A stretch of DNA of 64,000 bases, from positions 1 to 64,000 of the IMG/VR virus record IMGVR_UViG_3300042863_001519; one strand, written 5' to 3'. Positions within the stretch are counted from its first letter, which is position 1, and every line of letters starts with the position of its first letter. This stretch comes from a virus. Below, one piece after another: positions 1 to 12,200 of the stretch. Made by a program: the position numbers and the translations under genes. The notes beneath the pieces were generated by a model, which was not told the DNA's origin, did not search any database, and worked only from the letters and a program-made list of their open reading frames with translations.

Positions 1-1
1 T

Positions 2-3000
2 ACTGATAGTAAGTCTATTAAAACAGAAAAAGATGCACTTGCATTTTTAGATGTTTTAGATAAAGAAGAAGCAGAAGTAAGAGCAAATGAAAAAAAGGGC
101 AACAAGATTTTAAAAGGTTCACCTGTATTTAGTGCAAAATCTATTGAAAATATAGATAGTTTTGTTGAATGGGTAAAAGATAGACTTCCCCAAGGTATAA
201 TATCTGTTGAAGATATGAAAACCCTTGTAAATAACTTACAAGAAAACAGAATTACTGTAGGTGAGTTTGTTGCATACCTTGGTAAACTTAATCAGATAAA
301 AGGTGTTATCAGAACATCTAAAGAAAGTCCATTCAAATACCATGAGGCATTCCATGCAGTGTTCCGTTTGCTGCTAGACCAAAAACAGATAAATTCTTTA
401 TTGTCTGAAGCAAGAAAAGAATTTGCTATAACAGAAGCAGGACTGGAAGAGTTACGTACTCTTACTGATGAAAATCAGAAATTGACAAGAAAGCAACTTG
501 AAGAGCTGTATCTAGAAGAAAAGATGGCTGACAAGTTTGATGAATATATGATGGGCAAAAGAGGTCCTGTATCTCCTGGTATAAAAGGTTTGTTTGAAAA
601 ACTTCTGAGATTTATAAAGAACTTCTTTTCAAGGTTTACACCATCTGACCTTAAAACTTTCTTTATAGAAATTGATGAGGGCAAATATAAAAACAGTACT
701 ATTCAGAGTAATAGTTATACAGATGATGTAAGAACAAATCCACTTGGATTTACAATACCTGCATGTAAGGTTATTAAACTTAGTTCAGATGAAGTAATTT
801 TACCTAATGGTAAAAAAGTTTCTGTTGATGTTTACATGCCTCAAAAACAAGCAGATAGGCTTGTATCTACTATTACTGCTCAGTTTGATCAGGAAATAAG
901 AAATAAAGGACTTAAACAATATAACAGTGAGTCTATACTGAATGGTATTCTTAATAAGTATAAGGATACATATAACCCACGTAGACCAAAGTACATTGAT
1001 GTAGCATTAAAAATAACTAATTCTGCAGAAGCAAAAAATTACTTAAGAAAGATACATGATATGCAGAAAGTTTTCTCTAAAACGGAAACTAGAAATGCTA
1101 TTAAAGAGGCTGTTGCTGAATCTTTGAGAATACTTGGGTATGAAGTAACGCTTGATACATTCGAAAATGATAAACTAACTGATACATATGGCCCAAGGTC
1201 TTCTGATAAATTTGATAAGAAAGACCCGGGAGCTGCTGCAGGACCTGAAGGTAAAGCACAGGAACTTCGTAGATTTATTGCAGGTACTACTACGTTTGCA
1301 ATAGATGAGTTTGGTAACACCCATTATGAAAATGGTGAACCAATGATTGAGGCAGTTAATGCAGGTGATGTGTATAATGGAATACTTAAACTTCTTGCTA
1401 ACACCTCTAGTCAGGAAAAGCAGATTAAGAAGTTAAAGGATTTTGTAAAAATGAATGTTCTTGTAGACAGTGTTACAGGTGAAGAAAGAATTGTTGATAA
1501 CAAACACTCAGTTGCTACAATAAAAAGATTGTTTGAAATTACAGGATATAACAATGATACAAAAAAGTTTACCGCAAATCAGGAAATGGTAAACATGTTT
1601 CTAAAAGGTTTTTCTTCTTATTCTGCAAATTATCTTTTTACACAAGTTGACCCAAACAATGGTAACACTGTTACTACATATGCTAATACAAAAGACTCGT
1701 CTGTTGTACAGGTAATGTCATGGAATAATGCTTTTTCAAGACTGTATGAAGACCAGATGAGAAGACAAAGCACTAATACTGAGTATGCTGATTTGTACAA
1801 AAGTAAGAATGCCGGTATAGTTGCATTTAAAGAAGCAATAAACGAAACATCAAAAAAGAAAGTCGAGAAAGATTCTGTTATCAGGGCCAAAGCCCATTCT
1901 ATTAGTGCTGCACTTAAAAAAGATATAGGAATTGCTATTCACCCTAACTATATAAAATATTCTATCCTCAAAGCAAAACAAGAAGATGCTTTAGATGAAA
2001 AAGGTGAGCAAGCAGATTTCCTTGAAACATTTGGTGAACTTGATCCAATTACTGAGACAATGTTTACTGTTGCTCTTACAAATACTTTATCAAAAGGGAT
2101 ATCTCCTTTTAGTAAGGATATGTATGAAGAAGAAGAAGTAGAACAAGAACAAGTTAAAAAAGAAGATGAAGATGAAGTATCTGATTCAAAAAACAATACT
2201 GCATATAACATCTTGTTAAAGATTGCTCAAAATAACAGCATATTTGATGAGACAATTGGAACAATATCTTTTACTACTTCTGATAATGAAACTAGGTACG
2301 CACATACTCACCCTAACTTTTATCATGTAAATATTAATCAGTTTAATGATCCAAAAGTAATTGAACAAATCAGAAAAGATGTTGAAAAAAATACAGTACA
2401 TCTTCTTTCTAATGATGACTTTATTAAGTTGCTTAACGATAAAGCAATCAAAGTAAACATGGCAGATGGTCTGAAGAGCAGTAATGTTAATTCTTCTGAA
2501 CAAGGCACTACTAATAAAAAAGGTACTGTATACGGTGACTTTATTAGAAGGGATAACTTGGCATATCTTTTTGCAATGTATGACATCAGTAAGAAGAAAG
2601 ATGCAAAGGTTTCAAGAAGCAGTAACCCTACTGATTATTTTTATAAAACTGGTCATCTTATAAGAACTGTTGAGTCTAAAAAAGCAGGCTATTTTATAGA
2701 CCTACCAGTAATAAATGCAATAGTTACTAAAGATGGAAAAACATCTTTATCTGATACTGCTTTAGATATTCTTTACAATACTGTTCTTTATGAAATTAAC
2801 AGGATTGCAAGAGTAAACAAAGAAATAGAAACTGGTAAAGATATAAATGGTAATCCTGTAAAAGAGATAATAGACTATAATGAAGGTGCACTAAGAGGCC
2901 TAAAACTTTATGAGACTGGTAACATGTTAGGTAACCTTGCTGCAGATATAGAAAAGAATGCAGTTGATCCTAATTACGTACCAGACAGAGAAGCAATTTT

Positions 3001-6000
3001 GGAACAGTTGAATACTTACTGGATGGGTCAGGTTAACAGACTTGTTGACATGATGATAAAAGAAGGGCTTGTTAGTACAGATAATAAAAGAATACTTGCA
3101 CCAAGTTATCTTTTTAAAGGCTTTGGTGGTAAGAATGCTAATTTGATGAATGAAAAGATGTATTTGATAAAGAATAACTTCATGCATAACATTTCACAAG
3201 TGTTCATGAATGACTTCTTAAATACATCTGCTGTTAACAAACTTCTTCATGGAGATGAATCAAAGAGCTTTAAACTTTTTGTTGAGCAGGTAAAACGTGC
3301 TGCCGGTGCTAATGCTGCTGGCCCATCTATTGAAAGTATTGTAACTAAAGATGAATGGGGCATAAGTCATAAATTAACAAATGTATACCATGTTACTTAT
3401 AAAGACACTGAGTTTTTGAAAAGGTCTGGTGAAAAAGGTGAGCAAGACGATGGTCAAATGTATTGTACAGTTAAAGGTTTGAGATACATGCTTTTTGGTA
3501 TGGGTACTTTGAAGCAAGTACAGGTAGATATCTTAAACAAGATAGAAAGGGGAGATGTTGTTACTAAAGAAGAGTTTTTTAAAGCAGGTGGTATTCAGGA
3601 TATGAAAGCTGCTTTTAATCCTTTAAAGATGGTTTACTTTGATGGTAAAACATACTTAAAGTGCTCTGTACAAATGCTCTCAAAAGAGTTTACTTCATAT
3701 TGGAGTAAGACTAAAGGTAAATGGGTTGCTTATCCAGGTAAAGAGAACTTGCATAACATTAGGTTAAAACTGGAGAACTTTGAGAAGAAGAATGAAACCA
3801 TAACTTTTGCTCATCCTGTTCAGGTATCCAAAGGCATGAAGAAAGCAGTTGCTTCAAGTATTGCAGCTATTACTGATAAAAACTTTAATAAGTTACCTGC
3901 AGACTACATGAGGCAGCAATTAGAGAATCCGTCAGGCAAGTTAAGCATGACAGATCCTACTCAAAAACTGCAACAAATATTTGCCGAGATACCTGCAAAT
4001 AGCACAGTGTATCTTAATGGTAAAAAAATGACAGGTAAAGAGGCAGTTGATAACTACCTTGACCTGATTGCAAAAAGAGCAGCTATAAATTATAAAATGA
4101 AAAGAAATGGCATTTTTGATATCAAAGATGCTTTTAATGAAATATCCATGTCTTATCAGACAGGACAAGTTACAGCCAAGCTAGCTAAGTTTTATGATTT
4201 GTGTTATGAAAATTTGATGGCTACTGGTGCAGATGCTCAAACACTTGAGTTCTTCCGTACAAAAGACGGAGAGGTGGTATACGACCTTAATTTCCCTGCT
4301 ACCTTACCAAAGTACACCCAGTTGTTTCTTGCATATTTTAGCAGTGGTGCATTCCAAGCTAAGGTACCAGGGCTTACTCTTACCCTTATATCAAATGCTC
4401 ATCATAAAACAGTTAAAAGACTTATTTCTGTAGATGAGCAAGGTCAACCAAAAGAGTGGGAAGTTATAACTCGTGAAATGTTTGATGCTGATCCAGAGAA
4501 GTATACTAAGTCTCTTATTCAATATACACAAGACGATGATGGTACTACTCTAAAAAGAATGTTTACTGGCCTTGAAGAGAAACTAGCCACAGGTAAACCT
4601 GTATACTATCTTGATGATCTTAGGGACAATGTTGGTATATACAACAGTGATGGAGAACGTATAGAAACTTACAGTGAATATATTACTGCAAGTCATTATG
4701 AAGAAGAAGATTCTGCAGTAGAGTCAAGTTTTTCTGTACGTATACCATCAGACGATAAACACTCTTACATGAATGCAAGAAGAGTGGATGTTTTACCTGT
4801 ATGGATGGGCTCTACTGCTATGTTTCCACAAGAGATTATGGAAAAAAGTGGTACTGACTTTGACTTGGATAAGGTTTATGTATCTATACCAGACACTTAT
4901 GCAAAAGATGATAAACGTGTTGCATATGGTTCTGCTACTACAGATGCGGAAAAGTTTGAAGAGTATGTAACTTGGCAGTACAATAACAATAAAGCTTTTA
5001 AGAACAATGTAAAAGCTTCAATGAAAGAAGATGCTTCATTAACAGAAGTAATAAAAGAAAAAGCTGAACTTAATGAAACTCAGTCTCAATTAATATCTAA
5101 GATCTTACAAGCAGATAGAGATATTCAAAAAGAAAAACAGACTAAACACCTTCTTTTAACTGCATCTGGTTACATTTCTGCTAAAGGTATATACCTTCAA
5201 GATTTTAAAGATGCTAAAAAGGCTATTGTAAACAACTATAATAACGGTAAAAAAACTGCAGACGAACTTGAGGAAACAATTAAAGCAACAAGAGATTGGC
5301 ATATCCTCAAAGTCCTTGCAGAAATGAAAATGCCAGCATCGGTTGCACAGTTTAACAAAGAAGGTGGTGAAGAAATTAACCCCGGTGTTATAAACAATAA
5401 AGTGCTTGAATCTAATCAATCGTTGTTAAGTTCTGAAGCAGTTGCAGGTGGAGAAAATCCTATTCTTAATCAACCTACAAGTACTGATGCATTTAAGATA
5501 TTTGCTGAAACAATAAAAAGAGAGTTAGCAGGTGCTGATAGTGAGTATGCCATTGACCTGTTAAACAGAATTACTGACAAGAAAGAAGATACTAGTTCAA
5601 TGTTGGGCAAAGAAATATCTCGTGATACTAATGCACAAGGTAGAGATAACATTGGTGCTGCTGCAAATGCTGTTATCAATTACTCTATTAATAGCACTTT
5701 TGGTCTTAATTTAAAAGGTAAAAAGATTACAATAGACGGTAAAGAGTATAACTCATATACAAATCTTAAAGCTTGGAATGGCAATGCATTTAGTGGTGAG
5801 AGAGTATTTGCATCTCTTTCTGCTATCGAGAATGCAATGACAGATAATGCCAAGTTTGCTTATTCTGGTAAGTATGGTTTAAGTATTGGTGCAGTTGGTT
5901 ATTTATCTAACATGGTCTCTCAAGGTATACCTTTTGAAACAGCAATGTTATTTATAATTCAACCTACTGTACAAGAATATTTTAGACGTATTTCAAATCT

Positions 6001-9000
6001 TTCTTCTAATCTTAAAACTAGTGAAGAGAGTTCTCTTAGCAAGTTTCAGATTATGCAAGAGCTTGAAGATTATATTGTTGCTAATCAAGAAGAAGAAGAA
6101 GAAGAAAAAGAACAAGAAGAAGAAAAAGGGGCAGAAGAAAAGAAAAAATATGACCCTACTTCAAGAGAGGCAATGATAGATAATATCCGTAATAATAAAA
6201 TGTCACTTGAGATTTTTGATATTCTTAAGACAATAGATAAGCAGTCTATGGATCTGATGGAGTTCTCAAAAATTCTTAAGATAACACAAGGTATCCCTGT
6301 TTCCTGGGAAGAGTTTGATGATATCAAAAAAGCAATGAACAAATTTGGTTTGATTGATGCATCAACTGAAGAAAAGGATCTTAGTATTGATGTTAAACAA
6401 ATCATGAAACATGACCATAAGTTTATGGCAAAGTATATTGAAATGTTTCGTGACCTTGATGCTTTATCTGCATTTGTGTTTGTTGAAAGGAACCCTCAGT
6501 TTATGCAGGTAATGGATATTGTAAAAGCAAACTTTGATGTACCATCATCAGACAAAAAAGAGTTTAACAATAGTTTGAAGCTAAACTTGCTTTCATATTT
6601 CTCAATTAGTGCATACAAAAAATATCTTGATAAAGAGGGACTTGGTTCATATGTTACTTCATTGAATCATGCAATGATATACCCTGAAGTTCTTGCAAAA
6701 GAAACTAATTATGAAGATGCTATTGATATTGTAGTAAAATTAAAAAAGAAGTTTGCTGAAGAGAATACTCCAAACTATTTTATCAACTACATTCTTAACA
6801 TTGTTGATGCAGGGGACAATGTATCTAAGATTAATAAGGTAGAAATAAATAGTTGGGCAAAGCTTTCTCCTTACCAACAAGAGAAGATAATAGATGGTTA
6901 TTTGCAACTTTACAGCAATAAGGATACACATATTGATGCAGTTGCTTTATTTCACTATTTGTTAGTAAAAGATGGAGGGCAGTTTAAATCAGGTAGTTTT
7001 ATTCGTTATATTCATAATGGAGTCTTTAAAAACTTATTGAATAGTACAGCTGATGTAAACAGACTTTTATCTGATAAAACTGCAGATGATGTTGCATATA
7101 ATGAAGTATTTGGTAAAACAATGTCGGAGCTGGTTGACGGTTTTCTTAAATCATATGCTACTTGGGCAGGTAATGAAACTTACATAAAGCAAACAACGAT
7201 TTTTGCTCCTGTACTAAAAAATAAAAACTCTCCTATTTATCTTGACAGAGAATCAAAAGTTCTTTACGTTGATTATAAAATGGGTATGGAATCAGTTGAG
7301 GTCAATGAAGGTGACAGTAAATTCATGTCTAGGTTACGAGATATGGAAGATAATGGTTTTGGTTACGAGTTTGAGGAAATTGTTTACAAAGACAAAAAGA
7401 CTGGTAAGGATAAGAAAAAGAAGACAGTAAAAATTAGTTTCCCTTACTCTATAATGATAAACAATCAGCTTTACATTTTACAGGCAGTTGACAAAGCTGA
7501 ACCTGAAGGTGCACAAGATTTTGTCAACATGCTTGGAGTAGACCAAAGTATTGCAAAAGGTTCAAGAGCTAGGTATATTCAAGGTAAACTAAGAGGCAGT
7601 AAAGAACAATGGGGAGGAGCAGCTGTTTTTGGTAAAATGCCTATAAGAGAGGAAATAGTTGTTCGCAATGAACAAGTAATTAATAATCCTCCTTATTCAT
7701 CAGATGTGCCTTCAGGTAAGAATATTGTAACCAAGACTCAAGAAGTAGTTAATACTGGTACCAAAAGAGATTATGATGAAACTGCAGAGTTGGGTAGTAT
7801 AAAGAATCCTTACAAGGCAGTAATGAACTTTACAGATGGTGATGGTGGTAGAAATATGAAACCTGAATTTGCTGGCAAGTCTACTATGGATCTTATTCTT
7901 TCTGGTGATCGTACTGGTACTACAAGAGACTTGACAAAAGACTACAACAGGCTTCCTGTTAAAACAGATGACTTTATTGAGTTTTCAGATAAATTAGGTA
8001 GAAAAGCACTTGTACGTGTAACAGAGACATGGACTTCTATTAAAAACGTAGATGCAGAGTCTTGGAGTGATATAGAAGGTTGGGATAAATCTGTGTACAA
8101 TAATCTCATTAGCAAAAAAGAAGCTCAGTATAAACAACTTCAATTTGTTCTTGTAGATACTGAACAGAAAAATTTGATTGTTGATAACATAGAAGATGTT
8201 AATGATTTAGATGCAATTAATGCTTTAAAAAATCAATTTGGATTGTTTGTTTACAGAAATGGTGATAAATTTGGCATAGGAAACATTGCTACCAGTGAAA
8301 CTCCTCAACAGATGTTAAAACGTCATGTTGATGCTACTGAAAAACAAGAAGTTTCTACTCAAGCTCCTATATCAGAAACTACTAATACAGGTATACAGTA
8401 TCCAAACAAGCCGGAGTTTAATAAACTTCCTGTAAAACTGGGTAAACCCACTATGACATATGCTGGTATAGGTAGTAGAAGGACACCTGCAGAAATGCTA
8501 CCCCTTATGACAGAATTGGCTAAAGAGTTAGCTGCTAAAGGGTACACATTAAACAGTGGTGCTGCAGAAGGTGCTGATAGTGCTTTTGAAGCCGGTGCTA
8601 GTACTAAAAAGGACATATTCCCAGGTAATATAAAGACAGGTAAAAGAGAGCTTATGATAGCTGAAGAGATACATCCTAATTGGGGTGCAATGATAGCTGC
8701 TGCAAAAAGGAATGCTATTCAAAAAGGAAAAAATCCTGAAGCTGCTGCTGCATATGTAGCTAATCTAATGGCAAGAAATACCAATCAGGTATTTGGTAAA
8801 AACCTTGATACTCCTGTAGATTTTGTACTTGCATATACTCCTGATAACTTAACTGACTATACAAAGAGAACTATAGACTCTGGAGGTACAGGGCAGGCTA
8901 TAGACATGGCATCAAGAAAAGGTATACCTGTTATCAATATGGCTGGCCCTAACTGGAGATCTCAACTTGATGCAGTGATTAATAGGCAATCTTCTATATC

Positions 9001-9205
9001 AGAAACTAATGTATCTTTACCAACAGGTGAGCAAATGACTGACGAACAGTGGGAAACAGAACTAGCTGCTATATATAAAGAGAAAGGAGACAAAAAAGGT
9101 AGGACTGAAACAGAATGGACCAAAGCTGCTAAAGGATTCAGAGATCAGAGTAGGTCAATTGGTGCTACAGATGAGCAAATACTTAACACTATAAAATGTT
9201 TATAA
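2..9205 (+). CDS. crAss-like virion RNA polymerase polyprotein, 5' end outside the window
   Basis: The frame is open from base 2, and no stop separates it from the first ATG at 215, so the gene begins upstream; at least 3067 codons are present. A zincin-type protease motif HEAFH lies at 341-355 and is followed by an E-rich helix (EEKMADKF) that could supply the third zinc ligand. The polymerase active site is the DxDxD string DFDLD at 4856-4870, preceded by an RIPS block and SGT as in crAss-like/YonO-type single-chain RNA polymerases. Near the C-terminus come an ASCH-like domain (about 7850-8150, FAGKSTMDLILSG then EGW) and a SLOG/DprA-like Rossmann domain (about 8450-8960, YAGIGSRRTP). Two acidic linkers lie near 2130-2190 and 6085-6150. 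In this phage group such proteins are carried in the virion and transcribe early genes after injection; that role is inferred here. The polymerase call is firm; the accessory domain roles are uncertain. Confidence 0.88.
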   Translation, partial: TDSKSIKTEKDALAFLDVLDKEEAEVRANEKKGNKILKGSPVFSAKSIENIDSFVEWVKDRLPQGIISVEDMKTLVNNLQENRITVGEFVAYLGKLNQIKGVIRTSKESPFKYHEAFHAVFRLLLDQKQINSLLSEARKEFAITEAGLEELRTLTDENQKLTRKQLEELYLEEKMADKFDEYMMGKRGPVSPGIKGLFEKLLRFIKNFFSRFTPSDLKTFFIEIDEGKYKNSTIQSNSYTDDVRTNPLGFTIPACKVIKLSSDEVILPNGKKVSVDVYMPQKQADRLVSTITAQFDQEIRNKGLKQYNSESILNGILNKYKDTYNPRRPKYIDVALKITNSAEAKNYLRKIHDMQKVFSKTETRNAIKEAVAESLRILGYEVTLDTFENDKLTDTYGPRSSDKFDKKDPGAAAGPEGKAQELRRFIAGTTTFAIDEFGNTHYENGEPMIEAVNAGDVYNGILKLLANTSSQEKQIKKLKDFVKMNVLVDSVTGEERIVDNKHSVATIKRLFEITGYNNDTKKFTANQEMVNMFLKGFSSYSANYLFTQVDPNNGNTVTTYANTKDSSVVQVMSWNNAFSRLYEDQMRRQSTNTEYADLYKSKNAGIVAFKEAINETSKKKVEKDSVIRAKAHSISAALKKDIGIAIHPNYIKYSILKAKQEDALDEKGEQADFLETFGELDPITETMFTVALTNTLSKGISPFSKDMYEEEEVEQEQVKKEDEDEVSDSKNNTAYNILLKIAQNNSIFDETIGTISFTTSDNETRYAHTHPNFYHVNINQFNDPKVIEQIRKDVEKNTVHLLSNDDFIKLLNDKAIKVNMADGLKSSNVNSSEQGTTNKKGTVYGDFIRRDNLAYLFAMYDISKKKDAKVSRSSNPTDYFYKTGHLIRTVESKKAGYFIDLPVINAIVTKDGKTSLSDTALDILYNTVLYEINRIARVNKEIETGKDINGNPVKEIIDYNEGALRGLKLYETGNMLGNLAADIEKNAVDPNYVPDREAILEQLNTYWMGQVNRLVDMMIKEGLVSTDNKRILAPSYLFKGFGGKNANLMNEKMYLIKNNFMHNISQVFMNDFLNTSAVNKLLHGDESKSFKLFVEQVKRAAGANAAGPSIESIVTKDEWGISHKLTNVYHVTYKDTEFLKRSGEKGEQDDGQMYCTVKGLRYMLFGMGTLKQVQVDILNKIERGDVVTKEEFFKAGGIQDMKAAFNPLKMVYFDGKTYLKCSVQMLSKEFTSYWSKTKGKWVAYPGKENLHNIRLKLENFEKKNETITFAHPVQVSKGMKKAVASSIAAITDKNFNKLPADYMRQQLENPSGKLSMTDPTQKLQQIFAEIPANSTVYLNGKKMTGKEAVDNYLDLIAKRAAINYKMKRNGIFDIKDAFNEISMSYQTGQVTAKLAKFYDLCYENLMATGADAQTLEFFRTKDGEVVYDLNFPATLPKYTQLFLAYFSSGAFQAKVPGLTLTLISNAHHKTVKRLISVDEQGQPKEWEVITREMFDADPEKYTKSLIQYTQDDDGTTLKRMFTGLEEKLATGKPVYYLDDLRDNVGIYNSDGERIETYSEYITASHYEEEDSAVESSFSVRIPSDDKHSYMNARRVDVLPVWMGSTAMFPQEIMEKSGTDFDLDKVYVSIPDTYAKDDKRVAYGSATTDAEKFEEYVTWQYNNNKAFKNNVKASMKEDASLTEVIKEKAELNETQSQLISKILQADRDIQKEKQTKHLLLTASGYISAKGIYLQDFKDAKKAIVNNYNNGKKTADELEETIKATRDWHILKVLAEMKMPASVAQFNKEGGEEINPGVINNKVLESNQSLLSSEAVAGGENPILNQPTSTDAFKIFAETIKRELAGADSEYAIDLLNRITDKKEDTSSMLGKEISRDTNAQGRDNIGAAANAVINYSINSTFGLNLKGKKITIDGKEYNSYTNLKAWNGNAFSGERVFASLSAIENAMTDNAKFAYSGKYGLSIGAVGYLSNMVSQGIPFETAMLFIIQPTVQEYFRRISNLSSNLKTSEESSLSKFQIMQELEDYIVANQEEEEEEKEQEEEKGAEEKKKYDPTSREAMIDNIRNNKMSLEIFDILKTIDKQSMDLMEFSKILKITQGIPVSWEEFDDIKKAMNKFGLIDASTEEKDLSIDVKQIMKHDHKFMAKYIEMFRDLDALSAFVFVERNPQFMQVMDIVKANFDVPSSDKKEFNNSLKLNLLSYFSISAYKKYLDKEGLGSYVTSLNHAMIYPEVLAKETNYEDAIDIVVKLKKKFAEENTPNYFINYILNIVDAGDNVSKINKVEINSWAKLSPYQQEKIIDGYLQLYSNKDTHIDAVALFHYLLVKDGGQFKSGSFIRYIHNGVFKNLLNSTADVNRLLSDKTADDVAYNEVFGKTMSELVDGFLKSYATWAGNETYIKQTTIFAPVLKNKNSPIYLDRESKVLYVDYKMGMESVEVNEGDSKFMSRLRDMEDNGFGYEFEEIVYKDKKTGKDKKKKTVKISFPYSIMINNQLYILQAVDKAEPEGAQDFVNMLGVDQSIAKGSRARYIQGKLRGSKEQWGGAAVFGKMPIREEIVVRNEQVINNPPYSSDVPSGKNIVTKTQEVVNTGTKRDYDETAELGSIKNPYKAVMNFTDGDGGRNMKPEFAGKSTMDLILSGDRTGTTRDLTKDYNRLPVKTDDFIEFSDKLGRKALVRVTETWTSIKNVDAESWSDIEGWDKSVYNNLISKKEAQYKQLQFVLVDTEQKNLIVDNIEDVNDLDAINALKNQFGLFVYRNGDKFGIGNIATSETPQQMLKRHVDATEKQEVSTQAPISETTNTGIQYPNKPEFNKLPVKLGKPTMTYAGIGSRRTPAEMLPLMTELAKELAAKGYTLNSGAAEGADSAFEAGASTKKDIFPGNIKTGKRELMIAEEIHPNWGAMIAAAKRNAIQKGKNPEAAAAYVANLMARNTNQVFGKNLDTPVDFVLAYTPDNLTDYTKRTIDSGGTGQAIDMASRKGIPVINMAGPNWRSQLDAVINRQSSISETNVSLPTGEQMTDEQWETELAAIYKEKGDKKGRTETEWTKAAKGFRDQSRSIGATDEQILNTIKCL

Positions 9206-9209
9206 AATA

Positions 9210-12200
9210 ATGGCAAGTTGTCCTAATATAAATTCTCCAGAGTTTAAAGCACTGGAATCTGTACACGGAAGAGAAAAATCGACTCTTCTGTTTCATATGA
9301 ACAACGAAGTAGTACCTACAGTAGAGCAAGCTGCTAAACTGTTAGGTATACAGGGTATAAAAAACTTACCTCCTCTTTCTAATAAAGAGCTATATTATCA
9401 ATTAGGTACTTCTGAAATAGAACAAGCCAATAAAGAACTTGATCAGTTTCTTTTAGACTACCTAAAACCATTTGGTATTAAAGTAAAAGATATAGAAGAA
9501 CTAAAGAAAAGGTTTAATGTAAAAGATGCATTAGGTGTAGCAGATGTTCTGAATAAGGTTATCTATCTATCTAAGGGTAACAGAAGGATAGATACTATGG
9601 CTGAAGAAGCTGCCCACATGATTACCATGTTAATGGGTAGAGATCATCCTTTATTTCAACAACTCTTTAATAATATTGAAAGGCACTCAAGCTTTAATGA
9701 GGTGTATAGAGAGTACATGCCTATATACAATAATCTAGAACAGGTAAAAAAAGAAGCTGTTGACAAGTTAATAGCAGAGGCTATTGTTAATGGATGGAAA
9801 GTAAAAGGAACCAAAGAAGAAAAGAATTTACTACAGAAGTTTATTGATGCTATCAAACAATGGTGGGATAGTTTTATTAATAAAAACGAAACTTTTAGTC
9901 AATATACAGCAAACAAAAAGATAAGTCCTACTGCAGCTATTATAGCTGAAAAAATACTTAGTGGAGACACTTCTCTTATTAACAAAGTTGAGGGAAAAGA
10001 AAAATTAGATTACATTAAAGCATTATCAGGTAATAAACATGCCAAAAATACTATAAATCTTTTTACTGATTATTTTGGCTTTAGGCTTACTGGTTCATTG
10101 GCAATAGCTGCTCAGGGTGAGACTATAAACCGTCCCTCAGAATCTCCTATACATGATCTTGATTTTGTAGTGTCAAAAGATTTTGATATAAAAAAGATGG
10201 ATGAATATATGAGAAACATGGGTGCTATACCTACTCACAGTGGCATCTTTACTAAAACCTCAAGAGGAGATGTCTCATCTACATATGCCTATCTAGTACC
10301 TGCAGAGGGATATACAGTAGAAGCAGCACATAGGACAACATCTAAATATTGGACAGAGTTTGCTGATGAAGTTATACTAAGAGATAGTAATAATAAAGAA
10401 ATATTTCGTGGCAAATGGGATAAAGCTCCAGCTGATAAACTACTTAATGTTGATTTCTTTGATAACTCTGAAAAGAATAAAGAAGCTGCTGGTAAATATA
10501 AAAGCTGGCAGGATATCTATTTTGGCAAGATGACACTTAGCAATCTTGGAGACAAAGCAAGAATGTTTCCTAGAGCAAAAGATCAAACAGATTATATTGA
10601 AAGTAATCCTGTACAAAGAGATAATATTAGACCAGAGTTTTTTTACTATCAATTATCATCAAAAGAAGAACGACCTGCTGAAAAGAAACTTGATCAACAA
10701 CTTACAGATTTTCTTACTAAACTAGGAATATCTGTAGAAAGAGTCAAGGAGATTATGACCAGTAAAGGTATAAGTGCTGCTGCAATGACCGATACTATCA
10801 ATAAGATTATTAAAATAGCAGATGGTAAAGCAGGTATAGATACATTACCAGAAGAGGTTGCTCACATTTTTCTTGATATGTTGCCGGCTAACTCTACTCT
10901 TCTTAGAGATATCTTAAAGGATGTAAGGACAAGAGACATCTATAGAAAAGTAATGGATAAGTATGGTGACTTGGATGAGTATAAAAATGAGGACGGTACT
11001 GTTAATGAAGATAAGATTGCTAGAGAAGCTGCAGGTCAATTAGTTGCAGATGCAATAGTTGGTGAGTTTGAAGATAGTAAAATAAAGAGTTTTTGGAAAA
11101 GGATATGGGATTATATTAAACAGTTGTTTAAAGGTAAAGAACTACTTACTCCCTACAAACAGATAGCAAAAGAGATTCTAAAAGGTGAAATAGCTAATCT
11201 GCAACCTACATTAGGAGGTAAAGGAATTTACTATCAGTTAAAAGAAGAAGAAGAACAATTAATAAGAAATGCAATTAAAAAAGCAAATCCTATACAAGTT
11301 AAAGTAATTGAAGAAGTTTATTTCAAGCCTCACAATAGATATTATCTTGATGAAAAAATTGAAATTGATAAAAAAACTGGCATTGTTAAAAAAATTCGCA
11401 TTTATAAAGACAGTGCCGGTGATTCTTATACATCTTTAACAACTGCAATGGGAGTTGATTTTCCTGAAGATCGCAAAGATGAGTTTGAAGCAAACAGAGA
11501 TTGGGGTAATGATGTTGACCAGATAATGCAAGATATCTGTTTAAGAAAGAAATTTAATGACATTAAAACAAAGGTTTTATCTGAAGAAGTAAAAGCTGAG
11601 GTTTATTCAATTCTTTCAGAATACTATGGTGAACTTAGTGCAGGTAATTGCATTGTGTTGCCCCAAGTAATAGTAGCAGATGAACAAACAAAAGTTGCTG
11701 GTACAATTGACTTATTAGTTATTGATCCTTATGGTAACATGAGAGTAATTGATATCAAGTCTTCATGGAACAGACATAAGAGTTCATCATCTACTACCCC
11801 ACATGCTCTAAAATCTAGCAGTAGAATTTTAGAAAACACTGCAAATACACCAAAGCCTATAACTAAAATTACAAAATTACAACAACACGGTGCCCAGGTA
11901 GGCTCCTATGCAAAAATGTTACAGCTACAAGGTTGGTATGTAAACCCTATAAATGGGCTTGCAACAAAACATATTTACCTTAAAAGAAAAACAATAAAGG
12001 ATGCAGAAGGTAACGAATCTACTATTATACAATCTGCTGAAGAAGATGGTGAAGATGTACGTAAACCATCTGATAACTATACTTTGATACAAGCATTAGT
12101 ACCTACTCCTCTTACTAATAAGGATAGGTTACAAGAAATTAATGATGAGTTTGGAATAGGTAATCCTATCAGACAATCACAAAAGCAAGACCCTGCAAAA

